Source: Linepithema humile (taxonomy: Eukaryota; Arthropoda; Insecta; Hymenoptera; Formicidae). From it: 64,000 nucleotides of DNA. A model generated the notes under the pieces. It worked only from the letters and a program-made list of their open reading frames with translations. It ran no database searches and had not been told where the DNA came from. Below, in pieces: positions 28,292-40,330 of this stretch; the first letter of the stretch is position 1; every line of letters begins with the position of its first letter. The stretch is from positions 45,042,931 through 45,106,930 of the forward strand of contig NC_090128.1 in the NCBI RefSeq assembly GCF_040581485.1, given 5' to 3'. The position numbers and the translations under genes were made by a program.

Positions 28292-29497
28292 TAAGTATCA
28301 TATATTTTATAAGTATAAATTGGAATTATATATATATACGTTACAGATCGATATACGTGTTTAAAAAATAAATAAATAATTGCACTCACTAATTAGAGTG
28401 TTGGATTTTACTCCATCCGTTCCAGATTGCGCTTTTGATTGCTTTATTATAGAACTAATAAATACCGGAAACACTCACTTGATTACGCGCACCACCAAAC
28501 AAAAATCAATTCGCATGTTTTACTTTTATGAAAATCACAATCGCGCACTTGTCATGTCATGATATACGAAACGACATCTTGTCGATTGTTTGAACGACCG
28601 AGTGGACTCGGGTTAAGTACGCATGAAACGACAATTATATTTTACCCCATTTGATTTCAACGAATTAAATTTTCAGCATGCTATATTTAATAGAAAATAC
28701 ATTGCGCATTAATTTTTTTACGCAAACGTAAGCATTATTTTTGCATATTTATGATATTAAAATCTGTACTCACTGGAATTGTAACCTATTTTTATTCGTG
28801 AAATGTAGCAATCGACAAGACATTATTAATCGCATATACTCGCGTTAAATAATACATTCCTGTAATCGCTTGTGATTTTAATCGGCACTCCTGACAAAAA
28901 TGTATACTTTTTAAGCATTTCAATACCAGCGAAATACACGAATAATTTTCACAAAACATTTTTACCTTACTTTTCGCGCGAACCGTCATGGCGTGAAGAA
29001 AGAGCGGTCGGAATACGGCGCGTATAGTTGTTACTTCGACTTGATTTCGATATATCGATATCTTCTACACTACGCGCGCCATCTGTTTACCGGCAATGTA
29101 GAGAAACGAATATGACTATGTAATTTTAGCTATGGAACACAGATAGCAGTACTGAACAGAATTTGTTTGCTTTCTGTCAAAGAATCTCAAATTGTTTATA
29201 AATATTATATATTGTACATGCATATTTATTCCTATGAGACATCAGAATAACAATAAAATATAAAATTAATGCTACAATATAGTTAAATGTCTAAATATTT
29301 ACAACACATTATGAAAAACTGGCATAATGATAAACTGTTATGTCAATTGTGTGTTTATGTTATGGAGGTTATGGATCAATAGAAACGACGCTAATGCGAA
29401 TAGCGTCGTGTCTGTCTAATATTGAACAAATTGACTGAAAATAATTTATATTAAAATATAATTTAATTGTCTTTTAGAAATTATCGTGTGTAATAAA
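28292..29497. other. Upstream region of SCLT1 with possible leftward 5' exons
   Basis: A minus-strand ATG at 28989 reads MTVRAKSK and then AAG|GTAAAA, a possible small first coding exon. Four GTGAGT donor-like hexamers lie on the minus strand near 28770, 28470, 28390 and 27890. None leads to a recognisable protein. The right part (29090-29497) is the expected SCLT1 promoter and leader. Confidence 0.35.
29053..29060. promoter_or_regulatory. DRE-like site TATCGATA
   Basis: The palindrome TATCGATA, the core of the insect DREF-binding element, lies about 65 bp upstream of the minus-strand ATG at 28989 and about 440 bp upstream of the SCLT1 start. DREF sites mark promoters of housekeeping and proliferation genes in insects. 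That it is used here is an inference. Confidence 0.4.
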
Positions 29498-31944
29498 ATG
29501 TTTGATTCAGAATACGACGCATTAAAACACGGGTAAGTAAAGGTTAGAAAGTCTTAGGTACATGTATTATATTGTTATTATTAGATAAAAAATAATTACC
29601 TCTTCCTTTTATCAGAGACCATTATACTATTCTTCAAGAATATAATGATACTGTCGAAGAACTTAAACGAGAGTTGGAAATTTGCAAAGTAAGTTTCTTT
29701 TTTATGACACTTTATTTAATATTAATGTAATATTTTCTTTTTTTAATTGTATGTTGTTTTGAAATACTTTTATGTAATAAATCATTATAGTAGCATGAAT
29801 ACTTTTTACAGACGGAACAAAGTGGCATTCGTTCAGAACTCCAAGCTCTGCATATTGAAAATAAAAACAGCGGTGATGCCGTGCGTGATTACATCTCACG
29901 CATCCACTTGGAAGAATGTGGCAATGAAGATGTGCACGATAAAATAGTTACAAATTTGAAAGAGCAAATTGCAGTTTTGCAAATAGAAAAGGATTCAGCA
30001 GTTCAACTGTGGCAGGTGTCAATGAAAGCTGTAGATGCCTTGGAACAGGAATTAAGAACTCGTCCGACAGATAATAGAGATGTAAAATTTTACGAAGAGC
30101 AATTGAAAGATGTTAGACAATCATATTCAGAAGCTATAAGGGCCTTAGAGGACAAGTTACTTCAGACTAAAGAAAATTTTACAAAACAACAATCTTTATG
30201 GATGACAAGTAAGGAGACAATAGAATCTTTAAGACGAGAGAAACAAGAAATGATGAAAAGACTTCAGGAATTTCAAGAAAATATTCAACAAAAAGGTCAG
30301 TTATTTATTTAATATTTAATTTAAAATGTGAAGAGTAATGTGACAGTAATTTTATTTAAAAGACAGGAATAGTCAGCAGATGATACAATCCTTGACGGAG
30401 GAGTTATCTACTGCAAAGGCAGAGATACAGCGGATAAATTACTTAAAGTCAGACTTGGAAAAGAGACTGAATGAGAACAGAAGAATTGTCAACAATCTTA
30501 TGGCGAAGAACGGAGAAATGAAATGTAAGATGACCGAAGCTCTTGATCTAGTAGAAACTGCAGTGAAGGAGAAAGATTTCGTGCTTCAGAGAGAAGCACA
30601 CGTTGCGGAACAAAATGCTAGACTAGAAACTCGATTAGCTTTCATTGCTGAAGAACATGTTGTTAAAAAGCAAGAGGAGATTGTAAAATTAAAAGACGCT
30701 CACGAGCACAATGTAAGGAAATATTTATCCGAGATCAAAGAGTTAAAGTCAGAATTGCGAGAGAAGATTGTCCAATTGGATCAATCACAAAGAGAGAACA
30801 GATTAGCCGAGGTAGAACTGGAGAAATTACGTCGAGATTCTGAAGATTTATTGGAAAAATCAGCTGTCAAAATGCTAAACTTCGAACAAACGTTAAAACA
30901 AGCGGATTCTAAATCTGAAATTTCTGACGAAATGTACAAGAAGCAATATAATTTGGAGATGCAACAATTGCAAGAAAAAATTAATAATCTTGAAGAAAAA
31001 TTAGCAGTTTCGAATGAAAGGATGAAACAAATTCAACAGCAAAATTCCACGGATATACGAGATCGCATAAAATTAGCCGACGAAAGGACGAAGGATGCGA
31101 TTGAGCGCTACGTTAATTTAGAGAGTCAATTGATCAAAGCTACAAATGATAAGGAAACTTTGGTGACAGAATTAAAGTCATTGCAGTTGGCTTTCGATCG
31201 TCAGATAAATAAGAGAGATTACGAACGGCACTCATTGGAAAACAAGATCCACAAATTAGAAGCAAGTCATCAAAAGACTACTTATGAAACGGAGAATATT
31301 TCAGGAATTAATGTATCGCCAGTACATGCTTCTTCTCAACATTACTTGGACAAAATAAACAAACATACTTTGGATATACGGTAAATAATTTATTATTCAA
31401 CATTTTAATGTATATAGCGTTTATATCTATACATAAAATAAATAACTCGCTTTGGATGTGCTTAAAAATATATTTTTTAGGATTGAAAATATGGACCACA
31501 ATTGGCAGTCTTTGTTAGCCGAACAATTGAATAAGCAGCAAGAACATTTTGACAAGAAATTGAAAGAAATGACACAACATGTAACAGTTCATCAAAAATT
31601 AAGTAGAAAGTAATTAAATTTTATGTTCTCTATAATTTTGCTAATATTAAAATTTGGCTGATTTTGATTAATTCTGTTTTCAGATGGAGAGACGAAGCAA
31701 AATCTTTAACAGCACGATTCCAAATCAAATCTAAAGAATTACGTGGAAAAATAACTTTACTACAAAAGGAAAATGCTGAATTGCACAAAACACTTCTAAT
31801 TTATAGGCAGCCATTTACTCAGTGTAAAACAGATGCTATTCATAGGTTTGTACTATAAAATCTTAAAAATTGAGTTATAAAGACGGCATACTTATAGCTC
31901 TTCTTTGTCATTTTAGTTATGTACAAGGATCTGAGACCAGGTGA
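29498..31944 (+). CDS. Sclt1: Sodium channel and clathrin linker 1 (SCLT1), distal appendage protein
   Basis: Seven coding exons that keep frame: 29498-29532, 29616-29688, 29812-30295, 30363-31380, 31481-31609, 31684-31845, 31917-31944, giving 642 residues (human about 688). The protein is almost entirely coiled coil. Two blocks identify it: NLKEQIAVLQIEKDSAVQLW near residue 70, matching the human block NLQEQLQLANQEKTQAVELW, and SRKWRDEAKSLTARFQIKS near residue 580, matching the vertebrate RWKEETKKLTESAEIRI block. SCLT1 sits on the distal appendages of the mother centriole, where it helps dock the centriole to the membrane and start ciliogenesis. The start ATG gives MFDSEYDALKHG. The last tiny exon (ending GSETR) is less certain: read-through of the preceding donor would stop at 31858 instead. 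It converges on SNF8. Confidence 0.85.
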
Positions 31945-32010
31945 CAACGTCTTATATTAGCCATGAAACATTCGCAACTCAGATGCTGTAAATATTACAG
32001 AATATTTGAT

Positions 32011-32016
32011 TTTATT
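32011..32016 (-). terminator. Poly(A) signal AATAAA for SNF8
   Basis: AATAAA on the minus strand, about 85 bases past the SNF8 stop codon and only 67 bases past the SCLT1 stop on the other strand. The two messages probably overlap tail to tail. Confidence 0.55.
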
Positions 32017-32101
32017 TACCAAAGAGATACAAATCTTAAGAAGCAACGATTCTTTGTTTAAAATATTTTCTACATATGTGACAACAATATCGATACAGAG
32101 C

Positions 32102-32857
32102 TTATTCTTTGGAAACGATGCAAGCTGTGAATAAACTGGGAAACCAATATAACGTCTCGTCTTCTCCCTGCCCGTCCAACCAAGCCAGACCTTCCTTCAT
32201 CATGTGATCCAGAGCCTTCTGCGCTCTATCCTCCTCCCATCTTAATTCTTTGCACAAAATGGATTTGGAGACGTAAGCATTTGCGGACAAACTAGCCTGA
32301 CGTAGTACAGCGGTATGATCCATGCTGAGTTCACCAGGTATCGACTGCACCAAGTGTCTTCCTCTGCCGATGGGAACCACAGAGAAGCCATTTCCAAATA
32401 TTTTCAGCTTCTTCGCAGCAGCTAATAGATCTTCGTTGGTGATCTCTTGATGCTCCTTTCTGCGTCCTCTGGCTTGGATCAAGCGTGTTCTCAGTTCGTC
32501 CAGCGATATCAGGCCACCATTCTTGTAATTGGTTGCCATACAGACCTCCACGATCTGAACGGCGAGCTCGTAATAAAAGTCACCGATACCCAGTACCGAC
32601 CAGAATCCTTTGCCAGACGCCAGTGGATCCACGCCTATTGAGGCGCACATCTCTGTAAACTGACGACGGAAACGCGCGTTCTTCTTAATTTCGTTCTTGT
32701 GCTTGGATGCGAATTCCTCCAAATTTACGCGAAACGTCTCCATGTGTTTCGTCATCTGCTCAAATTGGTTCTCCTGGATCTCTGTGCCCTTGTCCCGGTA
32801 CTTCTCCTGCTCCAATTTCTGCTTGTGTATTGCACCCACTCCGGCCTTTCGTCGCAT
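32102..32857 (-). CDS. Snf8: ESCRT-II subunit SNF8 / VPS22 (EAP30)
   Basis: A single uninterrupted exon of 251 residues beginning MRRKAGVGAIHKQKL (ATG at 32857); human SNF8 is 258. Diagnostic blocks are NLEEFASKHKNEIKKN near residue 47, IGVDPLASGKGFWSVLGIGDFYYELAVQI around 75-103 and the C-terminal KEGLAWLDGQGEDETLYWFPSLF. The family has an N-terminal helical region and two winged-helix domains. SNF8 with VPS36 and two VPS25 copies forms ESCRT-II, which sorts ubiquitinated membrane cargo into multivesicular endosomes. A longer in-frame reading upstream lacks an ATG, so the start is chosen at MRRK. The gene is intronless while all recognised neighbours are split. A minus-strand AATAAA is present at 32016-32011, so its 3' end reaches close to the SCLT1 stop. 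Confidence 0.95.
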   Translation of the reverse strand: MRRKAGVGAIHKQKLEQEKYRDKGTEIQENQFEQMTKHMETFRVNLEEFASKHKNEIKKNARFRRQFTEMCASIGVDPLASGKGFWSVLGIGDFYYELAVQIVEVCMATNYKNGGLISLDELRTRLIQARGRRKEHQEITNEDLLAAAKKLKIFGNGFSVVPIGRGRHLVQSIPGELSMDHTAVLRQASLSANAYVSKSILCKELRWEEDRAQKALDHMMKEGLAWLDGQGEDETLYWFPSLFTACIVSKE

Positions 32858-32899
32858 TTTTCTCAAACGTTCGCTGATTGTTCAGTTTAAATTAAATTT

Positions 32900-34020
32900 C
32901 TCGCGATTCTGTCAACATTAATTCAATTCCGACGCACAAACCAGCTTTGTTATTCTTCGAGTTTTGACAGCTCAGTTAACCTTGACAGTGCTTGACAGTT
33001 AAAAATGCGCTCCTGACATATGTCAAACTTATATCAAAGTTACTCCAAGATTATGTTAAGAATTCAAAGTTCCGTAGAAAAGTTCTGGCTTACAAAATAT
33101 TTGAAAAAAATAGATACTTGTTATAAAATAACTTGTGTCGAGGAGCAGACGTCTGTTTAGAACAGATTATATTGAAAGTTTTACCAATAGTAACAAAAAT
33201 TACAGACTTGACACGAGAATCGCATAGACGAGGTCAGATGGCGACTCTTTCATATGCTAGTTGCGACAAAAACATTACATGATTTTAGATAAGAAAAAGT
33301 TTTTTCTAGTTTGCTAAACCGTAGACTGTGTGTAGAATATTTAACAGAAATATTTAATTGTCCTGAACGGACAATTGCAGAAAATTCAATAATAATTATG
33401 TACAACGATTAAAATAAATTTCGAAAAGTTGATCAGAAATATGTTGATTTGACAATTTCTCTTGAAACACTTCTAAATCTTTTTTTTCTAAAAATCTATT
33501 ATCTTTTATGACGGAAAACATCACACATTGGACATTTTTACAAACTATAACACTTTAAAAAATATCAAGCTTCGTATGTGAGAAATGTAAGGGCAGCGAA
33601 ATGAAACAAGCAGACAATGATGAAACTAGATGGACTTTCGCGCCGTGCGCGCGCGCGCGCGCGTATTCTCGTCGCGTCCAAGGGAAACGAGGAAGCCTCA
33701 GTGAGAATCGTGTGTCAGTGAGAATCGTACACGGTGACGATGCCGAGGTAGTCCCGTTGATCGTCGCCGTTTTCTCTCGGCTCCCCTCTTCCTTTGGCCG
33801 CGAAACCGTAAAGGAGAACACGTTGCGACAATACGCGTCGCGTGCGTTCGATATTCGCGCGGTCTGTCACCCGCCGTCAAGGTGAACGCCTGCGGAACGT
33901 CCGCGGTGCCGCGGCGAGGCCTCCTTCTTTCACCCGATGTGTCGTCCTCGTTGAGGTGAAGGCACGCGAGCGCGTTTGTCGCGGACCTTGCTTCCTGGTG
34001 CTGGATACAGGGCCGTGAAG
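32900..34020. other. Shared upstream region of SNF8 and RAB30
   Basis: Divergent intergenic segment. The left half is AT-rich; the right half (about 33600-34020) is strongly CpG-rich, with a pure CG run at about 33646-33662, and looks like the RAB30 promoter and leader. The direct repeat AGTGAGAATCGT occurs twice near 33700-33729. No coding sequence recognised. Confidence 0.5.
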
Positions 34021-35439
34021 ATGGAGGACTACAAGTTTCTCTTCAAGGTCGTGCTCGTGGGGAACGCCGGCGTGGGCAAGACCTGTCTAGTGCGACGATT
34101 CACTCAGGTGCGTCAAATGACATATCTCCCTCTCAGGTGACACTTCAATTATAGTTGTTAAAAGAGGATTCAGGGGGGAAAAAAAGAAAACAGCTCGTTC
34201 GTCTATCTCTTCGATCGTGACGAGCGAGATGCTTTCGCGAGCTCCTGCACGCCGAGCTCACGCACGGCTGCATTTCCCGGAAAGTTCATTATTTATGCAT
34301 TGTGAGGATGATGTCATCTACATATATACGCTAAGCAAATAACACTTTGAAGTATTCTTTCTATTTGCTCTTCTCATACTGCAGTTTTTGACTTTTTAAC
34401 TTACTTCAAATTTACATGTTAAAGTAATAATTAATATTATTCTTTTTCTTTGAAAACTTTTTCAAATTAACTTGTATAATTAACTGTGAGTCATTTCTTA
34501 TAATAAAAAGCGTTTTCTAAAAGAATGATATTTTTATATACCAAAATGTGAAACAATAATAGCTTACAAATTACACACGTGTATTTTTACAAACTACAAT
34601 TAAAAACAATACTTGACAGAGATAATCAGAATTATATATTTATTTTATTGAATTTCTTGGAATTTACAGGGTTTATTTCCACCTGGACAAGGTGCGACAA
34701 TTGGAGTTGATTTTATGATTAAGACTGTTGAAGTAGAAAATGAAAAAGTCAAGGTATATAGTTTAAGTGTGATATTTTATGCAACATATTATAATAAACG
34801 TACCTATATCTAATTTGTTGTGTTCTCTTTTCTAGTTGCAAATTTGGGACACTGCGGGTCAGGAAAGATTTCGTTCCATTACTCAGAGTTATTATAGATC
34901 AGCGCACGCATTGATATTAGTTTATGATATTTCTTGTCAACCAACATTTGACTGTTTGCCAGATTGGTTAAGAGAAATTGAGGAGTATGCGAGTAATAAA
35001 GTTCTTAGGATATTAGTAGGTGAGTGACAAGACATAAAATGATAAGAAGAAAACTTTTTGTATATAAGAATTGCACTATTTTCTAATTATATATTGTTGA
35101 ATATTAGGAAATAAAATTGATCGTGAAGATAGAGAAATACCAACACATGTAGGAGAAGATTTTGCACAAAGACACGGAATGTACTTTTTAGAAACGTCTG
35201 CCAAAGAGGCTGAGAATGTAGAGAGATTATTTATGGAGATAGCAGCTGAACTTATGGAGGTAAGTAAGCATGTTTCATTTGAGATTACATCGTTTAGAAG
35301 ACTTTTCAGTAATTCCATATTATTTTAGCAAGCACGTAGTAAGGAATTACCTCGATATGAAACGAATACAACTTCAATAAATGGTAAAACGACATCAATC
35401 GGTGATAGTAGTAATTGCGGTTGTAGCAGACTTTCTTAA
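34021..35439 (+). CDS. Rab30: Small GTPase RAB30
   Basis: Five in-frame exons: 34021-34107, 34670-34753, 34836-35019, 35108-35259, 35329-35439, giving 205 residues (human 203). All nucleotide-binding motifs are present: P-loop GNAGVGKT, switch I ATIGVDF, WDTAGQE, NKID and ETSAKE. The stretch RRFTQGLFPPGQGATIGVDF matches human RAB30 residue for residue. RAB30 is a Golgi-associated Rab involved in Golgi structure and autophagosome formation around bacteria in vertebrates. The C-terminus is NCGCSRLS, so the presumed prenylation cysteines form a CxC pair followed by four residues. The ATG at 34021 gives MEDYKFLFKVVLVGN, two residues shorter than human at the N-terminus. The upstream region is CpG-rich. 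Confidence 0.95.
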
Positions 35440-37389
35440 GAAATTTTTTCATGTAACATTAAGCATTTTAGTAAGGTATTTTTAGTTTTATATATACACA
35501 TATATATATATATATGAAACGAAAATTATACCTTTTTTTTATAAACATGGTGATTGAATATCAAGCGTATCAATATTTGATAATTCAGGAAAATATCTAA
35601 TACAGTGTACATCTTTGATACAGTGTTATTGTTTAGTGTTATGATATTATATGCTACGTTGCTTTATGCTATGTTGTAAGATATAGTTAATATTTAAAAC
35701 ACAGGGGGACAAGAATTTAAATATATTATTAAGCACTAGCTTATAGGACAAAATTTTTTATAGATATACAATATTATAGCGCGCAATTTTTGTGCCCTAT
35801 TATTTTCAAATCTTATTTAATTGAAGCAATACTGCTTAATGTTAAATTGCTTAATTCTACATACAACAGCATTTGATATAACTAGTATTTTTTTGGTTAC
35901 TTTAAAAGTACAAATAGTTATTATTACAATAGATTTGCTAACTTGTCTAAATCTTATTGATAATAAGATTTTTACAACACGTTACAAGCCTACAATGTAT
36001 AAAGTTATTTCTAATGTGCAATATTTATGTGTTTATCATGCTATTTTGAAGAAAGCAGCTCACTATATGCTCATAACAGCATGTTAAAATTAAAGCATAG
36101 ATGACATCGTAACTCTATAAAGTACAATAATCAACGAGAAGCATTTTTTATTTTAATAGATTATTTGTTACAATAATAATTTAGAAAAAGTATAGTGCAG
36201 AATTATAGATGATATTATTGTACAATATTCACTAGCATTTATATGATTTTTGTTACTTTATATTAAGTATAATATTATAAACAGTGGTTGATCATTAATT
36301 ATTACATATTTATATCTTGTGTAATATGTTAAAACGCGAAAATTGTTTCTTATTTACGTTTCCATAGATTAAGATTTCTATTGTACTGCTAGTACTGTAC
36401 TAGTATTTTGGCACATTGCTCTAGTCTTCACACTTTTATATTTTATATACAGCAATATACATAACTGTTAAACAATATGTATATTGTTATAAATTGTAGC
36501 ACAGAAACTTTTTACCTAACTTTTACAATGTTCTGCAGCTTATTAGTTTCGATTATTGTGTAAATTTTTTCTTTACTACCAATTTGTGCAATTTTAGTAA
36601 CAAATCTTCATCTTTTTTACAGCAAAGGTTAAATTAAGGAATGTAAAATTGCAATACATTCCTAATTTTTATTATTTTATTAATATTTATTCAAATTTGT
36701 CTTCTATTGGGTTCTGCAATTTAAAAAAAATATATAAAGATATATGTATGCCAATTTACATAAAATTAAATAGATTTTACTTCTATTAACGTTTACAATT
36801 TTTTTAAATTTTTAGTTGAAACTACACAAACTGTTGTGTTTGTAATTAATCCAAAGATTTTATGTAATGACATTTTATTATAATTACATAATGTATTGTT
36901 GCAATAAGTTACTAACAGTGCATAATATAAATCGTAGCTTATAATAAAATTTATATTGATGGAAACATATCAATTTTCTTTGTAATTGAAATACGAAACA
37001 ATATTATGTTAAACTTGACACAATGAAAAAAACTGTATAAATTCAATGTAAGTTATCTCATGCGAAATGCATTTCTTTAAATAACAATAGCAGCGATATT
37101 CTGAATGCTATTTTTTACCTCATATGATAGCAGATTATCGAAAATATTTGCATGTTTTGTGTATATCTGTATTTGATACAATGCAAATGTTCGCTTTATC
37201 ATGTAAAATAAACATTTTAAATTAGAGTGAATATATACATGAGATGATACATGATGAGATGAGTGGATATATACATAGAGTGGATATATAATTTCTAGAC
37301 ATAAAAAAAAAAGTTAGTTTTTTTAGTACATAAATTTAATAAAATATAAATTTGATATATTTAACAATCGTAAATAATTCATTTGACAA
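35440..37389. other. RAB30 3' untranslated region and DHRSX-like gene 3' flank
   Basis: AT-rich, no coding sequence. A TA run lies at about 35491-35515. A plus-strand AATAAA near 37207 could end a roughly 1.8-kb RAB30 3' UTR. A minus-strand ATTAAA near 37334 could serve the convergent reductase gene. Short near-repeats of GAGTGGATATATACAT occur around 37225-37290. Confidence 0.5.
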
Positions 37390-39540
37390 TTATAAATATT
37401 GGAAAAAATCATGTAACTTTACTTGTTTCAAAGATAATTCAAACAATTGTTTTTGTATATTTTTCTGCAGTGCCCATGCAGCGTTGGGATATTCCTTACA
37501 ATTGCTAATATAAATGCCACCTTTATTTTCAATGTCTTTGTTCAGTGCGGCATATAGTATCGGAATAGCTCCTTCGTCAGGTGTCTGTAAAACATACAGT
37601 TGTATGCAAATTAATCGATAATAATCATTGATAATAATGAAAAGAAATTTTAATATAATGCATTTTTACCTTCGCCAACGACATAACCCACGAGCCTCTT
37701 AAGTAAGTATGGTTGAATAGTTCTGTGTTTACCACACCAGGATGTACGGAAAATGTTTCCACATTCAATGCTCTGTCCTTCAAAAATTGTTGTAACGCTA
37801 CCGTAAATATCACCTGTGCTAATTTACTTTGTGTGTATGCCGTAATAGTAAAATATGTTCCCCTAGTGAAACATATAAAATATTTATATCCGAAAAAAGA
37901 TCACACCCGCAGCAAATAATGAATAAATCAATATTTGGGACTAGATATGTTTTTTACGTATGATTACTTGTAACAACTATTGATATCATCAAAGTTTATG
38001 ACTCCCATATATTGAACGCATGAAGTGACATTAATAATCCTACTGGACTCGCCAGATCGCCCGCCAGCCTTTAATAATGGCAGAAGAAGAGACGTCAGTA
38101 AAAAATGTGACAAATAATTTACTGCCCATTGCTCTTCAAAACCATCTTCTGTTTCTTTATACGTAGGAACAAGCATAACACCAGCTAAAAGTAGTGATAT
38201 TTAACAAATTTCTCTTCTACATTTGTGTAAAGAAATTACGTTTTTTTTTTTTCAGTCGTGCATGCATCCATGTATTGGGCGATTTAACATACCATTGTTG
38301 ATTAATATATGAATTTTGCTATAATCTTTTTTTATCTGCTCCGCGAATTCTCTTACTGAGCCAAGAGAAGAATTATCGAGCTTGTAGACCTTTGGCCGTC
38401 CGCTAATTACACCGGACTTTCTAATTTGAAGGATAAGTTGTTCACCCGCGCTAACTGTCCTACAAGCTAATCACATTTCCAAATATTAGCATATAAAAAT
38501 GTGGTAATACCACAACTCGATAATAATCAAATAAACAATTCACCGAGTATAACGTTCATATCGCACTGTAGTAGTTTCTTGACTATTCGCGCTCCTATGC
38601 CTCTAGAACCACCGGTTATAATCGCGGTTTTTTCTGGCATCAAAGGTAAATCTGAAAAAGGATGGCAGAATTTTGTCAATACAAACGAAATATTGCTGTG
38701 TACAAATTGTAAAAAAAAAATATTTTTATATTCTACAATAACTCATATAATTATAATACGATTTTTTATGATTTTTAGATATTTTTATCTCTACAATTTA
38801 AATATCACTCCCGGAGTATAGCCGAGAGCACAAGCTTTTACATAAAGCATAACGCATAAGCATAAGGAAATTGATTGGTCTATATATAAGCATAAGCAAA
38901 TGCATAAGGAAATGGACCAATCAATTTCCTTATGCTTATGCGTTATGCTTTATGCAAAAGTCTGTGCTCCGGCCTTATCTTAAGTCATAAAGTAAAGAGA
39001 AATGTATATTGTAAGGGATCAAATCTTTTAAAAAGTTTTTACTTTTTGACCTTTCCTTATGACCTCTCACACATACGTGTGAGATTTAATTCAGTTTTCA
39101 TCAATTGCAACAATCACAGAATCATATATCGAATAATCTTATCAACAGTTGTCAAACAATAGTTAAAGTCTTACATCTTTCGAGAATAATATTGTTTTGC
39201 TATTGTAATTGACGAAAAATTTTTCTTAGAATGACGAACATAATAATTTTGAAAACTTACAATTGCACTGTCACTGTTTTATTTCGATACGTTTATAATT
39301 GTTTTTTTAATGATGCACGTCAAAATTTGAAAGATAAATGTATGTTACTCTGTTTTACTTACCCAACTTATTATATCTGGCGTTGACCACATCGTGAAAC
39401 CAAAATCTCACTCCGAAGTAATTAAGTTTTATTTGTTGCAATATAATGGTGCCGTATGCATAGCAGGTATTGAAAGGAAAAAAATACGCAATGCTGCCGA
39501 GCATGAAAGGAATACAAACCGCGGCCATTTCAAGTAACAT
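37390..39540 (-). CDS. Dhrsx: DHRSX-like short-chain dehydrogenase/reductase
   Basis: Six in-frame exons read right to left: 39540-39363, 38651-38544, 38466-38293, 38184-37968, 37862-37670, 37584-37390, giving 354 residues (human DHRSX 330). An N-terminal hydrophobic segment (about residues 6-30) suggests membrane anchoring. Classical SDR motifs follow: TGGSRGIGA for the dinucleotide, NNAG, an active-site serine region NVTSC and the catalytic YTQSK. EDGFEEQWAVNYLSHFLLTS, HPGVVNTEL and TPDEGA match DHRSX, which acts in polyprenol-to-dolichol conversion in vertebrates; the WWOX and retinol dehydrogenase groups are the next nearest. Family membership is sure, the exact orthologue less so. Intron 1 carries a foldback element. 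Confidence 0.85.
38821..38973. mobile_element. Foldback MITE in DHRSX-like intron 1
   Basis: Two nearly identical 59-60-bp arms (38821-38880 and 38915-38973, inverted) flank a 34-bp loop. The arms read GCCGAGAGCACAAGC at the outer end and AAGGAAATTGATTGGTC at the inner end, and contain the repeated word CATAAGCATAAG. There is no coding capacity. A clear target duplication was not found. Confidence 0.8.
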
Positions 39541-40196
39541 TTTCTATGACGAAGTTAAATGTTAATAAATTGTATAGTAACGTTATAATATAGTATCTCG
39601 TTTGATTGTAATCCAAGATATCTGTTGTAAGATCCGTGCGTTTTGTCGTTGCAAAGCCAATTGATCCTCTTCTTCAGTCAGGTACACTTATTCTACATAC
39701 GTACTTTCCAACGGCATCAACCGTTATACACGAAGTTGCTCGGGTATAAGCTATATGTATGTGGAGAAAGATGTTTTTCAATAAGGACAGAACGTACTCG
39801 ATTTCCCTTCTACTCGTCGTATTCTTCAGGTGGGGAGTCGTCGATTGCGTATCAGAATCCTTGAAAATTTAAGTGAGTATATAAAAAAATGCATCTGTAA
39901 AGTAAGAGATATTTATTTTAATTTTTTTTCTACATTTAATCACATCTCTTTGGTGCCAAATGTAATATGATATAGGATCCTGAAAATAAAGATGAAAAAT
40001 ACTCTGAGAAAATAAATATTAATAAAGAAGTATAAAAAACGCCATTCGTCAATTCATTTACGTATATAAATTTATTTTAAAGTTTCCTGACTAATTATTT
40101 TCACACAATTAAAGGAAAAATATTGAATTATATTTTATGTAAAAATATTCAAAATATTCAATTATATTTTTACTTTAAGGCACATAAAAGATAAGT

Positions 40197-40330
40197 TAAA
40201 ATCATAAGATTTTAAATGTGTTAAAATGTTTTTATATATATATTTTATCTGTTTTTATATATTTAAAATCATAAGATTTTAAATGTGTTAAAATGTTTTT
40301 ATATATATGTTTTTATATATATATTTTATC
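40197..40330. repeat. Short tandem duplication
   Basis: The segment AAAATCATAAGATTTTAAAT followed by GTGTTAAAATGTTTTTATATATAT occurs at about 40197-40241 and again at about 40264-40308, followed by further TTTTTATATATATATTTTATC copies. The copies are essentially identical, so the duplication looks recent. Confidence 0.85.

Noticed and set aside
34836..35027. RAB30 exon 3 taken as a separate small gene
   Set aside because: It is the switch II exon of RAB30 and joins in frame to its neighbours.
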